A stretch of DNA of 64,000 bases from Acidimicrobiales bacterium (GTDB taxonomy: Bacteria; Actinomycetota; Acidimicrobiia; Acidimicrobiales; SZUA-35): NCBI GenBank assembly GCA_020629155.1, contig JAHDDW010000003.1, forward strand, positions 124,001 to 188,000, in the 5' to 3' direction. This document shows positions 40,295 through 50,607 of this stretch, in pieces. The stretch's first letter is position 1. Each line of letters opens with the position of its first letter. The notes below the pieces were generated by a model. It was given only the letters and a program-made list of their open reading frames with translations. It had not been told where the DNA came from and did not search any database. The position numbers were made by a program, and so were the translations under genes.

Positions 40295-41289
40295 GGCACC
40301 GGCACTTGCGATATAATCGTCGACAGCACTTGATCTGCTTCGGTCCCTTCAATCTCTAGCTCTGAACGCAACCGTATACGGTGCTTCAATGTTGGCGCAG
40401 CCATTGCTTTGACCTCATCAGGGGTGACGAACGATTTTCCAAGCAGCCACGCCCATGCTTTAGACGCCTTTAGCAGTGCGGTGGCGCCACGAGGCGAAAC
40501 ACCAAGCGCTAACGACGGCGACGTGCGAGTTGCACGCACAATAGAAACAATATAGCGCAGCACATTTTCGTCGACGGTCATTTTTTTGATCTCGGCCCGA
40601 GACGCAAGCAACGTTGCGGCGCTCATAACAGGCTGAATCGTTGCGGCAGGGTTATGCGGATTCATACCTTGATGATGACGACGCAGCACTTCAAGCTCTT
40701 CCGATTCTTCAGGATAATCAACATCTAGTTTAAACAAGAAGCGGTCAAGCTGCGCTTCAGGCAACGGATACGTTCCCTCGTATTCAATAGGGTTTTCAGT
40801 TGCTACAACAATAAATGGCGACGGCAATGTATGTGATGTTCCGTCAACAGACACTTGCCCTTCTTCCATTGATTCAAGAAGCGCGGCTTGCGTTTTCGGT
40901 GGCGTACGGTTGATTTCGTCTGCAAGCAAAATGTTTGTGAAGATAGGGCCTTTGCGAAATTCAAACTCGCCGCCTTTATAGACAAGCTGCCCCATAACAT
41001 CAGACGGCATAAGGTCTGGCGTAAACTGCACACGTGTTGCTTCGATGTTCATCGCAGCAGCTAGCGATTTAACTAAAAGTGTTTTTGCTACGCCAGGCAC
41101 ACCTTCAAGAAGAACGTGACCTTCAGCGAGCAACGCACACAACAAGCCTGAAACAGTGCCAGCTTGCCCGACAACAACTTTGCCAATTTCGGCTCGAAGT
41201 TTCGCAAAAGCCTCTTGGTTAGAAACAGATGCGGCTTGTGCAGGCGTTGCACCAGCAGCAGTATAATCTGAGGGGGTATAGTCGGTCAA
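40291..41289 (-). CDS. MoxR-family AAA+ ATPase
   Basis: LLEGVPGVAKTLLVKSLA, QFTPDLMPSDVMG, LADEINRTPPKTQAALLESMEE, FIVVATENPIEYEGTYPLPEAQLDRF. Confidence 0.97.
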   Translation of the reverse strand: MTDYTPSDYTAAGATPAQAASVSNQEAFAKLRAEIGKVVVGQAGTVSGLLCALLAEGHVLLEGVPGVAKTLLVKSLAAAMNIEATRVQFTPDLMPSDVMGQLVYKGGEFEFRKGPIFTNILLADEINRTPPKTQAALLESMEEGQVSVDGTSHTLPSPFIVVATENPIEYEGTYPLPEAQLDRFLFKLDVDYPEESEELEVLRRHHQGMNPHNPAATIQPVMSAATLLASRAEIKKMTVDENVLRYIVSIVRATRTSPSLALGVSPRGATALLKASKAWAWLLGKSFVTPDEVKAMAAPTLKHRIRLRSELEIEGTEADQVLSTIISQVPVP

Positions 41290-42269
41290 CGTTGACTCCT
41301 AGTCTGTGCAATGGTTGGGTTATGGGCCATCTCCATTGTTGGCGATGGCGGTACTGGATTTGCTGTTTGAGCTTGGTTTTCTTTCGAATAAAGCGCAGAG
41401 CGCCTATAGAACTCTCCTGTCGCCTCAACAAGCATAGAACCTGGCAGCGAAACAAGGTCTGTTTCTTCGACAGGGTCGCCGAAGCGTTTCGCCTTCCACA
41501 TTGTGAAGACAAAGAAAGCAATACAAAGCTGCAGCACTGCCCATAAGAATCGAGCAGGTAACGCATCCCAAAGGCTAGGTTCTTTCGCCCTTTGAGAAGA
41601 GTTTGAAGCGCGTGACCAGTCATAAAGTATAGAAATTTTTTCATCGCCGTTGGGTTGCAGCAATGTTAAAGCAAAAGCGGCATTATCAAGCTCTGCTAGA
41701 TTTTGGTTTAAGAAAGGCGCTGGTGAGCCTACAACAATAATTTCACCTCGTCCAAAAGAAGTTTGTGAGAGAAAAGCTGTACCATTTCCATCGTCGAAAC
41801 AGTAGTCCGCCCCGAAATCTTGACCTGGTTGAAAACCGTTATCTCGACTGCCGACTTTAATGCGGTACCCTTCAAACTCATCTAAAGAACAATCGCCTGC
41901 GCCCAAACGATCGTTATCAAGTCGAGTTGTTTCTTCGGGGTGCCACTGTGTCTTCGAATCTGTTGCGATTACAAGGCGACCACCATCACGAGTCCAATCT
42001 TCAAGCAAATCAGAAGTTGTTTCATTAAAACTATCAGAGAACAACAGAACCGTATCAGTGTCATCTTTGGGCGCACGCCGACTGATAGATGAGTCATACT
42101 CACCGAGTAATTCTGTTAACGCTTTTGTACCTTTAGTTGTTGTTACCTTAGGGTCAAGTGCTGGGCCTTCTGTCGGCTCAGCCTCCGACGTTACAGCAAC
42201 ATAGACAAAGCCACCAGCAAATAGTAGAACAACAAGAGCTGCAAAGGGAATCCACAGGTGTTTCCTCAT
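41286..42269 (-). CDS. DUF4350-like membrane protein
   Basis: Position in MoxR/DUF58 operon; TTKGTKALTELLGEYDSSISRR...; TM then W-K-A-K-R-F-G. Confidence 0.7.
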   Translation of the reverse strand: MRKHLWIPFAALVVLLFAGGFVYVAVTSEAEPTEGPALDPKVTTTKGTKALTELLGEYDSSISRRAPKDDTDTVLLFSDSFNETTSDLLEDWTRDGGRLVIATDSKTQWHPEETTRLDNDRLGAGDCSLDEFEGYRIKVGSRDNGFQPGQDFGADYCFDDGNGTAFLSQTSFGRGEIIVVGSPAPFLNQNLAELDNAAFALTLLQPNGDEKISILYDWSRASNSSQRAKEPSLWDALPARFLWAVLQLCIAFFVFTMWKAKRFGDPVEETDLVSLPGSMLVEATGEFYRRSALYSKENQAQTANPVPPSPTMEMAHNPTIAQTRSQR

Positions 42270-42934
42270 TGACCTGCCTCAGCATTCTGCGTTTCAGACT
42301 GATCAACATGATCTATCGTTGTCAAAATAGAAGAGTCTAAATTTTTCAACGAATGCGTGTCATCTGCCATTGCTGCTATGCCGCCATATCGACTATTTTC
42401 GAAAGTGGAACGCACAGCAGTAAACTCTGATGCCGCTATCTGCTTAGGAAGCAACTCGCTGTATTCGCCACATGTTAAAGAATCGCTAAGCGGGACTTTA
42501 TCTTTCTCTGCAAGCCCAGCAACAAGAGCCAGATAACGATAGTGCACGGCCTCATCATATTTTCTATCACGTTCGGCTTGCTCTGCTCTTTCCAACCAAA
42601 CATCGCGTTTCGTATACTGCTTTTCTAGCTGTTCAGTAGCCGAAGCATCCTTTTTCTTTTTTTTCTTTACATTGCGAGCGAAAAGTGCGTCACGGAAATA
42701 CCAAATGAAAAACCCTAGAATAGCGATGATCCCAGCGATAAGAAGAATTTGAACAAATCCAGCACCGATACCAACTCCACTTGGAACATCAAATTCAGGG
42801 TCGATCTCAAGAGGGTCGATCTCAAGAGGCTCAAACTCTACAGGCTGATACTCAGATTTCGACAAAATATCTTCTGCGGTCTTCTTCGCTGCATCTTTAT
42901 CAACTTGTTGGAAGAACAAAGCATGATGATTCAT
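42266..42934 (-). CDS. DUF4129-like membrane protein
   Basis: TM plus DEAVHYRYLALVAGLAEKDKVPLSDSLTCGEYSELLP; operon context. Confidence 0.7.
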   Translation of the reverse strand: MNHHALFFQQVDKDAAKKTAEDILSKSEYQPVEFEPLEIDPLEIDPEFDVPSGVGIGAGFVQILLIAGIIAILGFFIWYFRDALFARNVKKKKKKDASATEQLEKQYTKRDVWLERAEQAERDRKYDEAVHYRYLALVAGLAEKDKVPLSDSLTCGEYSELLPKQIAASEFTAVRSTFENSRYGGIAAMADDTHSLKNLDSSILTTIDHVDQSETQNAEAGQ

Positions 42935-43770
42935 CTTGAAAACACCTTCTCCGCTTTGATAGCGATATCTAACCCTTCAGTGCGGAAGCGAGCATCAATA
43001 TAGTTGAGGCAAAGAACGACAGAAACTAACGCAATCAAAATTACCGAAGCGGCGAATGAGATACCAACAAACACAACATAGAAAAAGGATAGTGAACCAC
43101 CAAACCCAATAGCACTAGCCCACCAAAGAACAATAAGGTAGTAAAAACCTGCAACGACTAGTGTGAGAACCAACAGTCCAAGAGTCGACCAGAAACGAGG
43201 GAACTGCAACTTCCATGACCTTTTAGCAGCCTTAAACGGGTTAGCGCCTTCGATAGCAATAACTGGAGGGATGGCAGCCAACATGACAGTTAGAGCTGCA
43301 CCAGGAAAAACAAACAACAATAATGCAACTGTGATTGCTGGAACGATACATATCCATGAGACAAGCAGCATTACAAAAGGTTTAAAACACGCTCGCAGCG
43401 CAGCCTTAACACCAAAATCATCACCGCTTAACCAACCAAAAACAAGGTAGTTAGTAGCCACAAGTGTCATGCTAAACGCAACAAATGCAACAATAATCCC
43501 GACAAAAACTGAAGGCCCGTTGATGCTGTATTCGTACGCGTCGTTGATAAAAACCTGTACAAGCTGACTAGGATGAAACTGTCTATAGTTGATGGCAGCT
43601 ACGATAGCTCCCGGCACAATAGGCAGCGAACTTAAAAGCAGAATCTCTTTGGGACGCTGACGAATAGCGGCAAATGCTGCATCAAGCAAAAGCAATACGC
43701 CAGAAGGTTTATCAAGAACTGGTTGTGGCTTATAGCGACGCTTCACCTGCTCTAGTGTTACAGATAACAA
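42931..43770 (-). CDS. Polytopic membrane protein of MoxR/DUF58 operon
   Basis: Multiple TM segments, overlapping start/stop with the next gene. Confidence 0.7.
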   Translation of the reverse strand: MLSVTLEQVKRRYKPQPVLDKPSGVLLLLDAAFAAIRQRPKEILLLSSLPIVPGAIVAAINYRQFHPSQLVQVFINDAYEYSINGPSVFVGIIVAFVAFSMTLVATNYLVFGWLSGDDFGVKAALRACFKPFVMLLVSWICIVPAITVALLLFVFPGAALTVMLAAIPPVIAIEGANPFKAAKRSWKLQFPRFWSTLGLLVLTLVVAGFYYLIVLWWASAIGFGGSLSFFYVVFVGISFAASVILIALVSVVLCLNYIDARFRTEGLDIAIKAEKVFSR

Positions 43771-43836
43771 GGCGAATCACACCTTTTATCCCAGGAAGCT
43801 CTGAAACTGTAGCCTGCTTTGATGCAAGGATCCCCT

Positions 43837-45552
43837 TTATTTTTTAGCCGTATACACATCAAACCCGTCGATCTGGTCAGATAGAGTCAATCGCTTCACA
43901 GCAACTGCAAGCAGACGGTCTGATTCGCTTGTGCGATATTTGTCGTCAGGGCGATGGATAACAACTTTCGGCGGCTCCTTTGTTATCACCGCTATAGCTC
44001 GATCGATATCTTCTCCGCTTCGCAAACCAAAGGTGGCATTAAAAAACCATAGCGGGCTTTGCCTACCGCTGATGCTATAGATTTCAGGGTTTGTGGGCAA
44101 TGCCAAAATCGGATCCTGCTGGGCAGTGTTCGACTCGATGATCTCCAACAATCGACTGTATGGCTCGATATCTTTCGCCGGCAGCCAGAGACCCGTGCCC
44201 ATAGCTGAATCTTCGACGAGGGGGAAGCGCACTCCTGCCATTGCTGCTTCATGCGGACGATACAAGGGCTGACCAGCAAAGAAAACCAATGCTAATGCCG
44301 CCATAATGGCAGGAACGCCAACAAGAACACGCGAGAAATTCCCCTTAGGCGTCGTGACCACGATATGGCCAAGCAACGTTGATGCTGTCACAAAGAAAAG
44401 ATAAATAGGTATCTGATAGTGCACCGAGATTGTCGACCAAACGACGGCCAACAAAGCAAGTGGATGCACAAACTCGTTACGAATCATTTTTCTGACGACA
44501 CGTATACCTAGTACCGCTGGGTTAAGAACAAGGGTAACCCAAAATAGAGTAAGCACTATCGTTGTGACATCTCTGGCATTCATCAACCCGTCAAGGCCTG
44601 CTTTGAGCTCATTCAGAAAAGATGGATCGTTAATCCAACCCTGTTGCGCAAAACTAGTCGCAGAACCAAAAGTTGCGTCTAGCCAACCGTCAAGCAACCC
44701 TGAAAAAGCTAGATAACAAACAAGTGGAGCGAGAACAGCGAAGAACCCTGCACTCAGTTTGCCAACCAACAATAGTGAATCTTTCTTGTTGAGCTGAGGG
44801 CGCAAAGCCAGTAAGCAGAAAATAAGTAGCGGCCACAGTCCAACAATCGCCAAGCTATCTATATTCGTTCGGCTTACAAGATAGAACCCAAGACCAAGAG
44901 CCATGCACGCTGCTATACCTGCCGCTAGAAGACCATCACGACGATTGCGCTTCACTAAAGAAGAATCAGTTTCGTACAATAGCATCGCAACCAAAGCCAT
45001 TGCGGCAAGCACTCCAGAGAGCTGCCGGGTAAGAAAAATCACAGCAACGCCAGCACCTACCACATAAAGCCGCCAGCGAGTTGACTTGTCAGTATTGGAA
45101 ACAATACAACCCAAGGCAAGAACGAAGAGGAGACTATACCAGTTGGCGCTTGGATTCAGAAAAAGCACAAACGAGAGCGATACAAACCCCACAGCAGCGC
45201 TTATCGCCGCTTGCCACCCATGGATCTTTTCAACAATATGATGGACAGTTAAAGCACCGACCCAGAAACCCGCCGCTAAAAAATAGCGTAGACTGACGAA
45301 CTGATCACCGAATAGTCGCAGCGCTAACGCATGAATATGGTGGACAAGCCCAGGATGAATATCTGTTACGCCTTGTGTGTACGTTTCGCCAGCATTCATC
45401 TGCTGGGCAACATACAGGTACGCACCTTCATCGGGACCCCACCAAAAACGATTGTGAAAATACCAAAGAATCAGACCACAAACCAACCCTGAAACCGCTA
45501 AAGGCAGACGGAGCCAAGACATATCGATGTGTCTGTCGTTTCTTTCTGCCAC
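43837..45552 (-). CDS. GT39-like polytopic membrane glycosyltransferase
   Basis: WGPDEGAYLYVAQQMNAGETYTQGVTDIHPGLVHHIHALALRLFG; multi-TM. Confidence 0.7.
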   Translation of the reverse strand: MAERNDRHIDMSWLRLPLAVSGLVCGLILWYFHNRFWWGPDEGAYLYVAQQMNAGETYTQGVTDIHPGLVHHIHALALRLFGDQFVSLRYFLAAGFWVGALTVHHIVEKIHGWQAAISAAVGFVSLSFVLFLNPSANWYSLLFVLALGCIVSNTDKSTRWRLYVVGAGVAVIFLTRQLSGVLAAMALVAMLLYETDSSLVKRNRRDGLLAAGIAACMALGLGFYLVSRTNIDSLAIVGLWPLLIFCLLALRPQLNKKDSLLLVGKLSAGFFAVLAPLVCYLAFSGLLDGWLDATFGSATSFAQQGWINDPSFLNELKAGLDGLMNARDVTTIVLTLFWVTLVLNPAVLGIRVVRKMIRNEFVHPLALLAVVWSTISVHYQIPIYLFFVTASTLLGHIVVTTPKGNFSRVLVGVPAIMAALALVFFAGQPLYRPHEAAMAGVRFPLVEDSAMGTGLWLPAKDIEPYSRLLEIIESNTAQQDPILALPTNPEIYSISGRQSPLWFFNATFGLRSGEDIDRAIAVITKEPPKVVIHRPDDKYRTSESDRLLAVAVKRLTLSDQIDGFDVYTAKK

Positions 45553-45668
45553 CGCCTTCTAATCGGACAAATTACGTGGAAATCAATAGTTGCCTAGGGT
45601 TGCTGACAGTAGCATCGAGTTGTGGCAAAGACAGTAGCTTTTGCCCCTTAACCGAATACGCTGGGTTT

Positions 45669-47444
45669 GTGAAACAAATTTTTGGTGCTCTCGCTTACTC
45701 AAAGCAGCTCAAGCCGTATTATCTGCTTGTCTCTTTCTTCTCAATTCTTGTTGCCATCGCAACCCTCATGCAACCATTTTTGCTGAAATGGGTTATCGAT
45801 GAGTTTGAGACTGGTTTGCCACGAGCATCACAGCTTATCCTTCTCGTCGTGCTCTATTTCGCTCTCGATTTCAGCATCACCATTTTTACCAATATCGGCG
45901 GCTATTTCGGTGACATGATGGAGATTAAACTGCGCCGACATTTGAGCGAACAGTACTACAAACATTTGCTTCAGCTGCCACAACGCTACTTTGATAATGA
46001 GCGCACAGGTGCGTTAGTTAACCGTTTGAGCCGTTCAATAGAAAATTTAACGACAACAATAAAAATGTTTTCGAACAACTTTCTCCAGCTGCTATTCACT
46101 ACCGTTTTTACTCTAGTTATCACCGCTGCCTACTCCCCTATAGCCGCTTTCTTAATGCTGATCCTTTACCCGCTGCTGCTTTGGCTCACTAGACGATCCT
46201 CTGAACAATGGCAAGAAATAGAGAAAGAGAAAAACGGTTTTCTAGATGAAGCATTTGGCCGTTTCACCGAGGTGATCGGGCAGATCAGAGTTGTTAAAAG
46301 TTTTCGTCAGAACAAAAACGAGCTACACCTTTTCCAAAACAAATTTGGTGAAACAATTGCACTGACGTCGAAACAATCTAAGCTTTGGCACAATCAAGAC
46401 GTTCTGCGTCGATTAATGCTAAACCTTATCTTTACAGGCATTTTTGCAACCATTATTTGGCAGACATTTAAAGGCAGTCTTTCTCTTTCTGAGCTTGTGC
46501 TTATTTTGGGCTACACCAACCTTATCCGCCTACCACTCTTCTCATTGAGCTTTATCGTCGATTCTGTGCAGCGAGCCATCGCAGGGAGCAAAGACTTCTT
46601 TGAAGTTCTGGCACTAGATACTGAACCTAAGGCATTTGATGAGCCAGACGATATTGCGCAAATAGACCGAGCCGAATGCACTGTTGTTTTCGATGATGTC
46701 TGTTTTGCTTACGACGAAGACGATCGAGTGCTCAATAACCTCAATTTCGTGATCAACCCTGGCGAAAAACTTGCGCTAGTTTCAGAATCAGGCGGCGGCA
46801 AGTCAACTATAGCAAACCTGTTGATGGGGCTATACCACCCGACAGCTGGCAGCATTACGCTTGGGTCTGAAAACACAACCGATCAGCCTTTTTATTGGCT
46901 ACGCGAGCAGGTTGGCGTTGTCTTCCAAGACGCTGATCTGTTCTCGGGAACTATCTTAAGCAATATCTCATACGGCAGACCAGATGCCGACATCGAAGAA
47001 GTTGAACGAGTCGCAGAGCTAGCGAATGCACACGAGTTTATATCAAAGTTTAAAGATGGCTATCACACCGAAATTGGTGAGCGAGGCATCAAACTTTCAG
47101 GCGGGCAGCAGCAGCGTATAGCTATCGCTAGAGCGTTGCTGAAAGACGCACCTATTTTGATTCTCGACGAAGCAACGTCAGCGCTGGATTCGAAAACAGA
47201 AGTAGAGGTACAGGCTGCTTTGGAAACTTTGATGGAAGGTCGCACAAGCCTTATTATCGCCCACCGCCTGTCAACCATCGCAAATGTCGACACTATCATC
47301 ACTTTAGCCGACGGCACCATTGATGAAATTGGAACGCCTGCCGAGCTTAGTGTTTCTGGCGGCACCTACGGACAACTCTTACAGCTACAATCTGCGGACC
47401 CTGAAGAACGCAAAAAATACCTTAAACAGTTTGATCTGCATTAA
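45669..47444 (+). CDS. ABC exporter (permease-ATPase fusion, MsbA/MdlB-like)
   Basis: TM domain plus SESGGGKSTIANLLMGLYHP, LSGGQQQRIAIARALLKDAPILILDEATSALD; GTG start at 45669 preferred over 45375. Confidence 0.93.
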   Translation: MKQIFGALAYSKQLKPYYLLVSFFSILVAIATLMQPFLLKWVIDEFETGLPRASQLILLVVLYFALDFSITIFTNIGGYFGDMMEIKLRRHLSEQYYKHLLQLPQRYFDNERTGALVNRLSRSIENLTTTIKMFSNNFLQLLFTTVFTLVITAAYSPIAAFLMLILYPLLLWLTRRSSEQWQEIEKEKNGFLDEAFGRFTEVIGQIRVVKSFRQNKNELHLFQNKFGETIALTSKQSKLWHNQDVLRRLMLNLIFTGIFATIIWQTFKGSLSLSELVLILGYTNLIRLPLFSLSFIVDSVQRAIAGSKDFFEVLALDTEPKAFDEPDDIAQIDRAECTVVFDDVCFAYDEDDRVLNNLNFVINPGEKLALVSESGGGKSTIANLLMGLYHPTAGSITLGSENTTDQPFYWLREQVGVVFQDADLFSGTILSNISYGRPDADIEEVERVAELANAHEFISKFKDGYHTEIGERGIKLSGGQQQRIAIARALLKDAPILILDEATSALDSKTEVEVQAALETLMEGRTSLIIAHRLSTIANVDTIITLADGTIDEIGTPAELSVSGGTYGQLLQLQSADPEERKKYLKQFDLH

Positions 47445-47558
47445 GGCTATCTCTATGTATCGCTTCTCTGCTCTGAATCGCTTTACCCAAAAACCGCTAA
47501 AAGCTGCGTGCTAACGCTCGAAATGCCGAGGGCATGTACAATTGTCAGAGATGCCCTT
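47445..47558 (-). repeat. MITE-like dispersed element, family A (copy 4)
   Basis: Reverse complement gggcatctctgacaattgtacatgccctcggcatttcgagcgttagcacgcagcttttagcggtttttgggtaaagcgatt...atagagatagcc; fills gap between stop codons at 47444 and 47557. Confidence 0.8.
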
Positions 47559-48369
47559 AATCTAAAATAGCTTCAGGCGATGAAGCGACAAGATCAGTAG
47601 CACCAAGTGCTTTTAGATCGCTTAGCTGTTCCCAAAAGTCTTTTTTATTAAAAACAAGATGCACAGCGACATTGTCAGAACCATCTAACGGAACAATTGT
47701 TGGTGTGCGCTGCGTCAATACCTTCAGCTCAGCGAGCTTATCTAGCGACAAATGAAACATAACATACAGTTTTTCTTTTGCCACCAGCACTGAATTAAGG
47801 CGAAGTGTTAGCTCGTCTAAAGCTGGACTGCTTGTTTTACCTTGTACAAATGTTGCTTGACATGATTCAGCTTTGTGAATGGCGTGCAGACCATTGTTAA
47901 ACAAACTTGCACCTGTGTCACGTAAATCAACGATTGCGTCAGCTAAACCCTGAGCACAAACACCTTCGAGAGAACCGCCCATAGAAATAACTTCGACGTC
48001 GATTTCCATCGAGTCAAACCATTTGCGCGTCCATGTAGGTAAGTGCGTAGCGATTACTTTCCCTTTAAGATCTAGAGGCGCTTTATATGGCGCATCTTTC
48101 TGGCATGCAATAACTAAGTCAGATGTAGAAAACCCAAGCGGCGTTGTTTCCCAGTCTTCTATGCCTTGTTCTAACGCTATATCTGTTGATATAAACGCAG
48201 CCGACAAATGGCCATTAGCTAGCCATGTTGCAGCATCACGGGGGCGCATCTCTATGAAAGAAATTTCGCCTTGCGTTGACTTTGATAAAGCTCTTGGATA
48301 TCCCGCCCGAGTCATCAAATCAAGAACTGATTCACGTAATCTTCCTTTTGAAGGAATTGCAACAAACAT
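47557..48369 (-). CDS. hisG: ATP phosphoribosyltransferase (long form)
   Basis: IPSKGRLRESVLDLMTRAGY; DAIVDLRDTGASLFNNGL; C-terminal regulatory-like region. Confidence 0.93.
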   Translation of the reverse strand: MFVAIPSKGRLRESVLDLMTRAGYPRALSKSTQGEISFIEMRPRDAATWLANGHLSAAFISTDIALEQGIEDWETTPLGFSTSDLVIACQKDAPYKAPLDLKGKVIATHLPTWTRKWFDSMEIDVEVISMGGSLEGVCAQGLADAIVDLRDTGASLFNNGLHAIHKAESCQATFVQGKTSSPALDELTLRLNSVLVAKEKLYVMFHLSLDKLAELKVLTQRTPTIVPLDGSDNVAVHLVFNKKDFWEQLSDLKALGATDLVASSPEAILD

Positions 48370-48432
48370 TTATAAAACCTCTGAACTAAGTATTTTTTGT
48401 TTTCTACTAAACTGGGCAAGCAAAGACATGTC

Positions 48433-48714
48433 CTACTCCGCGCTTCTTTCTTTGAGAACATCTAGTACAGCATCAAGCGAAACATCAGCTTTGCGTAATA
48501 ACACCAACAGATGGTACAACAAATCAGCGGATTCTTGCGCTACGAGAGTACCGTTTATTTCGCTGCGCAAGGTCTCGCGGCATACCTCGAAAGCCTCTTC
48601 CATAACTTTTCGTTCAACAAGATCTTCTGTGTGCAACAACTTGGCTGTATAGGAATGGGCAGCATTGTCGGCAGCTCTGCTTTTAATTGTTTCTTCAAGT
48701 TCTTGCAAGAACAT
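48433..48714 (-). CDS. hisE: Phosphoribosyl-ATP pyrophosphohydrolase
   Basis: FLQELEETIKSRAADN...SYTAKLLHTEDLVERKVMEEAFEV...ESADLLYHLLVLL. Confidence 0.92.
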   Translation of the reverse strand: MFLQELEETIKSRAADNAAHSYTAKLLHTEDLVERKVMEEAFEVCRETLRSEINGTLVAQESADLLYHLLVLLRKADVSLDAVLDVLKERSAE

Positions 48715-48823
48715 CTCGGCAGCCCCTTCTTTTTGGCTAAGCAAAAGATGCTAGCAGCGGCGGCAACCGTTACATCACCGCTGCTAATGTTTCGGCTAAA
48801 ATCTCCACTTTGATACTGACCTG

Positions 48824-49471
48824 TTATGTGACGGCGCCGAAATCTTCTAAATATTTTTCCATACGTTCACGATCTTCTGCCGACAGGTCAACATAGGCCA
48901 TGATGTCAAAGACCGTCACGATAGAAAACGTTGGCATGGCAAATTCTTGGCCTACCTCTTGCAAGGCCGATTGCGTGCCTTTGCCACGCTCACATCGATC
49001 GACCGAAACGATAAGCCCAGCAAGCGAAACATCAGCAACTGATCGAAGAACAGGCACAGTCTCTCGAATAGAAGTCCCCGCTGTTGTTACATCTTCGACG
49101 ATAAGAACACGGTCAGCTTTTTTCGGGGTGTAGCCAACAAGCATGCCTTTCTCACCGTGATCTTTTGCTTCTTTACGATTGAAGCAGAACGCAACGTCTT
49201 GCCCTTTCTGATTCAACGCCATCGACGTGGTGACCACTAACGGAATCCCTTTATAGGCAGGGCCGAAAAGAACTTCAAATTCATTACCTAACTCGGCCAC
49301 GATCGCTGCGGCATAGAACTCACCCAGTTTTTGTAGCTGCTCGCCTGTTTGGTAGAGACCCGTATTGACGAAATATGGTGTTTGACGGCCGCTTTTGGTT
49401 GTGAAGTCGCCAAATGTAAGCACACCAGCTTCCATCATAAAATCCATAAAGTCTTTTTTGTATTGCTCCAT
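48824..49471 (-). CDS. pyrE: Orotate phosphoribosyltransferase
   Basis: FGDFTTKSGRQTPYFVNTGLY, GPAYKGIPL, VLIVEDVTTAGTSIRETVPVL. Confidence 0.96.
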   Translation of the reverse strand: MEQYKKDFMDFMMEAGVLTFGDFTTKSGRQTPYFVNTGLYQTGEQLQKLGEFYAAAIVAELGNEFEVLFGPAYKGIPLVVTTSMALNQKGQDVAFCFNRKEAKDHGEKGMLVGYTPKKADRVLIVEDVTTAGTSIRETVPVLRSVADVSLAGLIVSVDRCERGKGTQSALQEVGQEFAMPTFSIVTVFDIMAYVDLSAEDRERMEKYLEDFGAVT

Positions 49472-49601
49472 CGCAGTCCTTCGTTCTCGTTAACCCCGAT
49501 TAACCCTATCAAAGTTGAGCTGGTGAAAGACTAGGTTGCAGCGGTGACAAGCCCTGTGTAGAAAGATGTTACTCACAATCTCTCGTGATTTGCATTTCGA
49601 A

Positions 49602-50429
49602 CTAAACGATTGGATACTGGATTTCAGTTACCGTTTTTTCCTCTTGCCCAGGGAAAGGAGGCACAAGAAATACCTCTCTGCCAGGGCCAGAAATTTTGTA
49701 GTTGTTCGATTCGATCCATAACGCCACGTCATTTCGACACACGTGTGCGCTGCTGGGAATGCCGACGCGAACAGCCGTTACCATCTGGTCAACCGCAGGC
49801 AGAACACGGGTTTTCGCTACTCGACCAGGTGTTATTTCTAGCGGATCTACAGCGCTGTCGACAATAAATCCTAGCTCAAGTTCATGGCCTGTTTCTTGCA
49901 TCGTTTCGTTATGTAAAATCGCAACCAGATGCCCGACTTCATACTTTGCTGCGTCTAGAGCATGTTTCATCTCCCCGATACATCGCTTTGCTGCGGCGAA
50001 ATCGTGAAATGAATCACGCAGCCCTACGATTGTCATTTCTGGTATTGATTTCACGACCATATCAAATTCTTGGTTTTGTTCTGCTGGGTCTGCTTCATCA
50101 ATACGCTGTAAGCGAGCCTCTATCGACTGCAACTTCTGCCCATCTTCGCGAATAGCTTGCTCAAGCTGTGCTTTTTTCAGCGTAAACATGTGCCGAATTT
50201 CTTCGGCAGTGACGCTGCCGTCAAGCATGTTCTGGATCTGTTCAAGCGATAAATCCATAGCACGTAGCGCTAGAATCTGGTTCAAACGAGGTAGCTGCGT
50301 TGCGCTATAATAGCGATAACCGTTTTGTTCATCGACTGCTGCTGGTCTAAGTAAGCCAATGTCGTCGTAATGGCGAAGTAAATGGCCTGACACTTGCGCC
50401 AGTTTTGAGAACTCGCCGATCTTAAACAT
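49602..50429 (-). CDS. MerR-family regulator with GyrI-like effector domain
   Basis: MFKIGEFSKLAQVSGHLLRHYDDIGLLRPAAVDEQNGYRYY plus C-terminal GyrI-like domain. Confidence 0.9.
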   Translation of the reverse strand: MFKIGEFSKLAQVSGHLLRHYDDIGLLRPAAVDEQNGYRYYSATQLPRLNQILALRAMDLSLEQIQNMLDGSVTAEEIRHMFTLKKAQLEQAIREDGQKLQSIEARLQRIDEADPAEQNQEFDMVVKSIPEMTIVGLRDSFHDFAAAKRCIGEMKHALDAAKYEVGHLVAILHNETMQETGHELELGFIVDSAVDPLEITPGRVAKTRVLPAVDQMVTAVRVGIPSSAHVCRNDVALWIESNNYKISGPGREVFLVPPFPGQEEKTVTEIQYPIV

Positions 50430-50607
50430 TTTGTTTCCCCAAGCAACAGCCAGAATGCGTATCAAAGTTCGTCATATCCTAAGACTAAAGCTTCAGGTAA
50501 CCCGAAGGTCAAGTTTTTTCCAATAAATTTGTCGGCGAAATGCTTACCAACGTTCGACTATGGAGGTCTCATCTATTCCAAGGAAGCGACAAGTCGAAAT
50601 AACTATT

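Noticed and set aside
42800-42835. Direct repeat gggtcgatctcaagag x2
   Set aside because: Small in-frame duplication encoding PLEIDPLEID in the DUF4129-like protein; ordinary
38951-43770. MoxR/DUF58/DUF4350/DUF4129 operon with RDD and SpoIIM-like genes nearby as a new system
   Set aside because: This association is a well-known conserved gene cluster in Actinomycetota; nothing unusual seen
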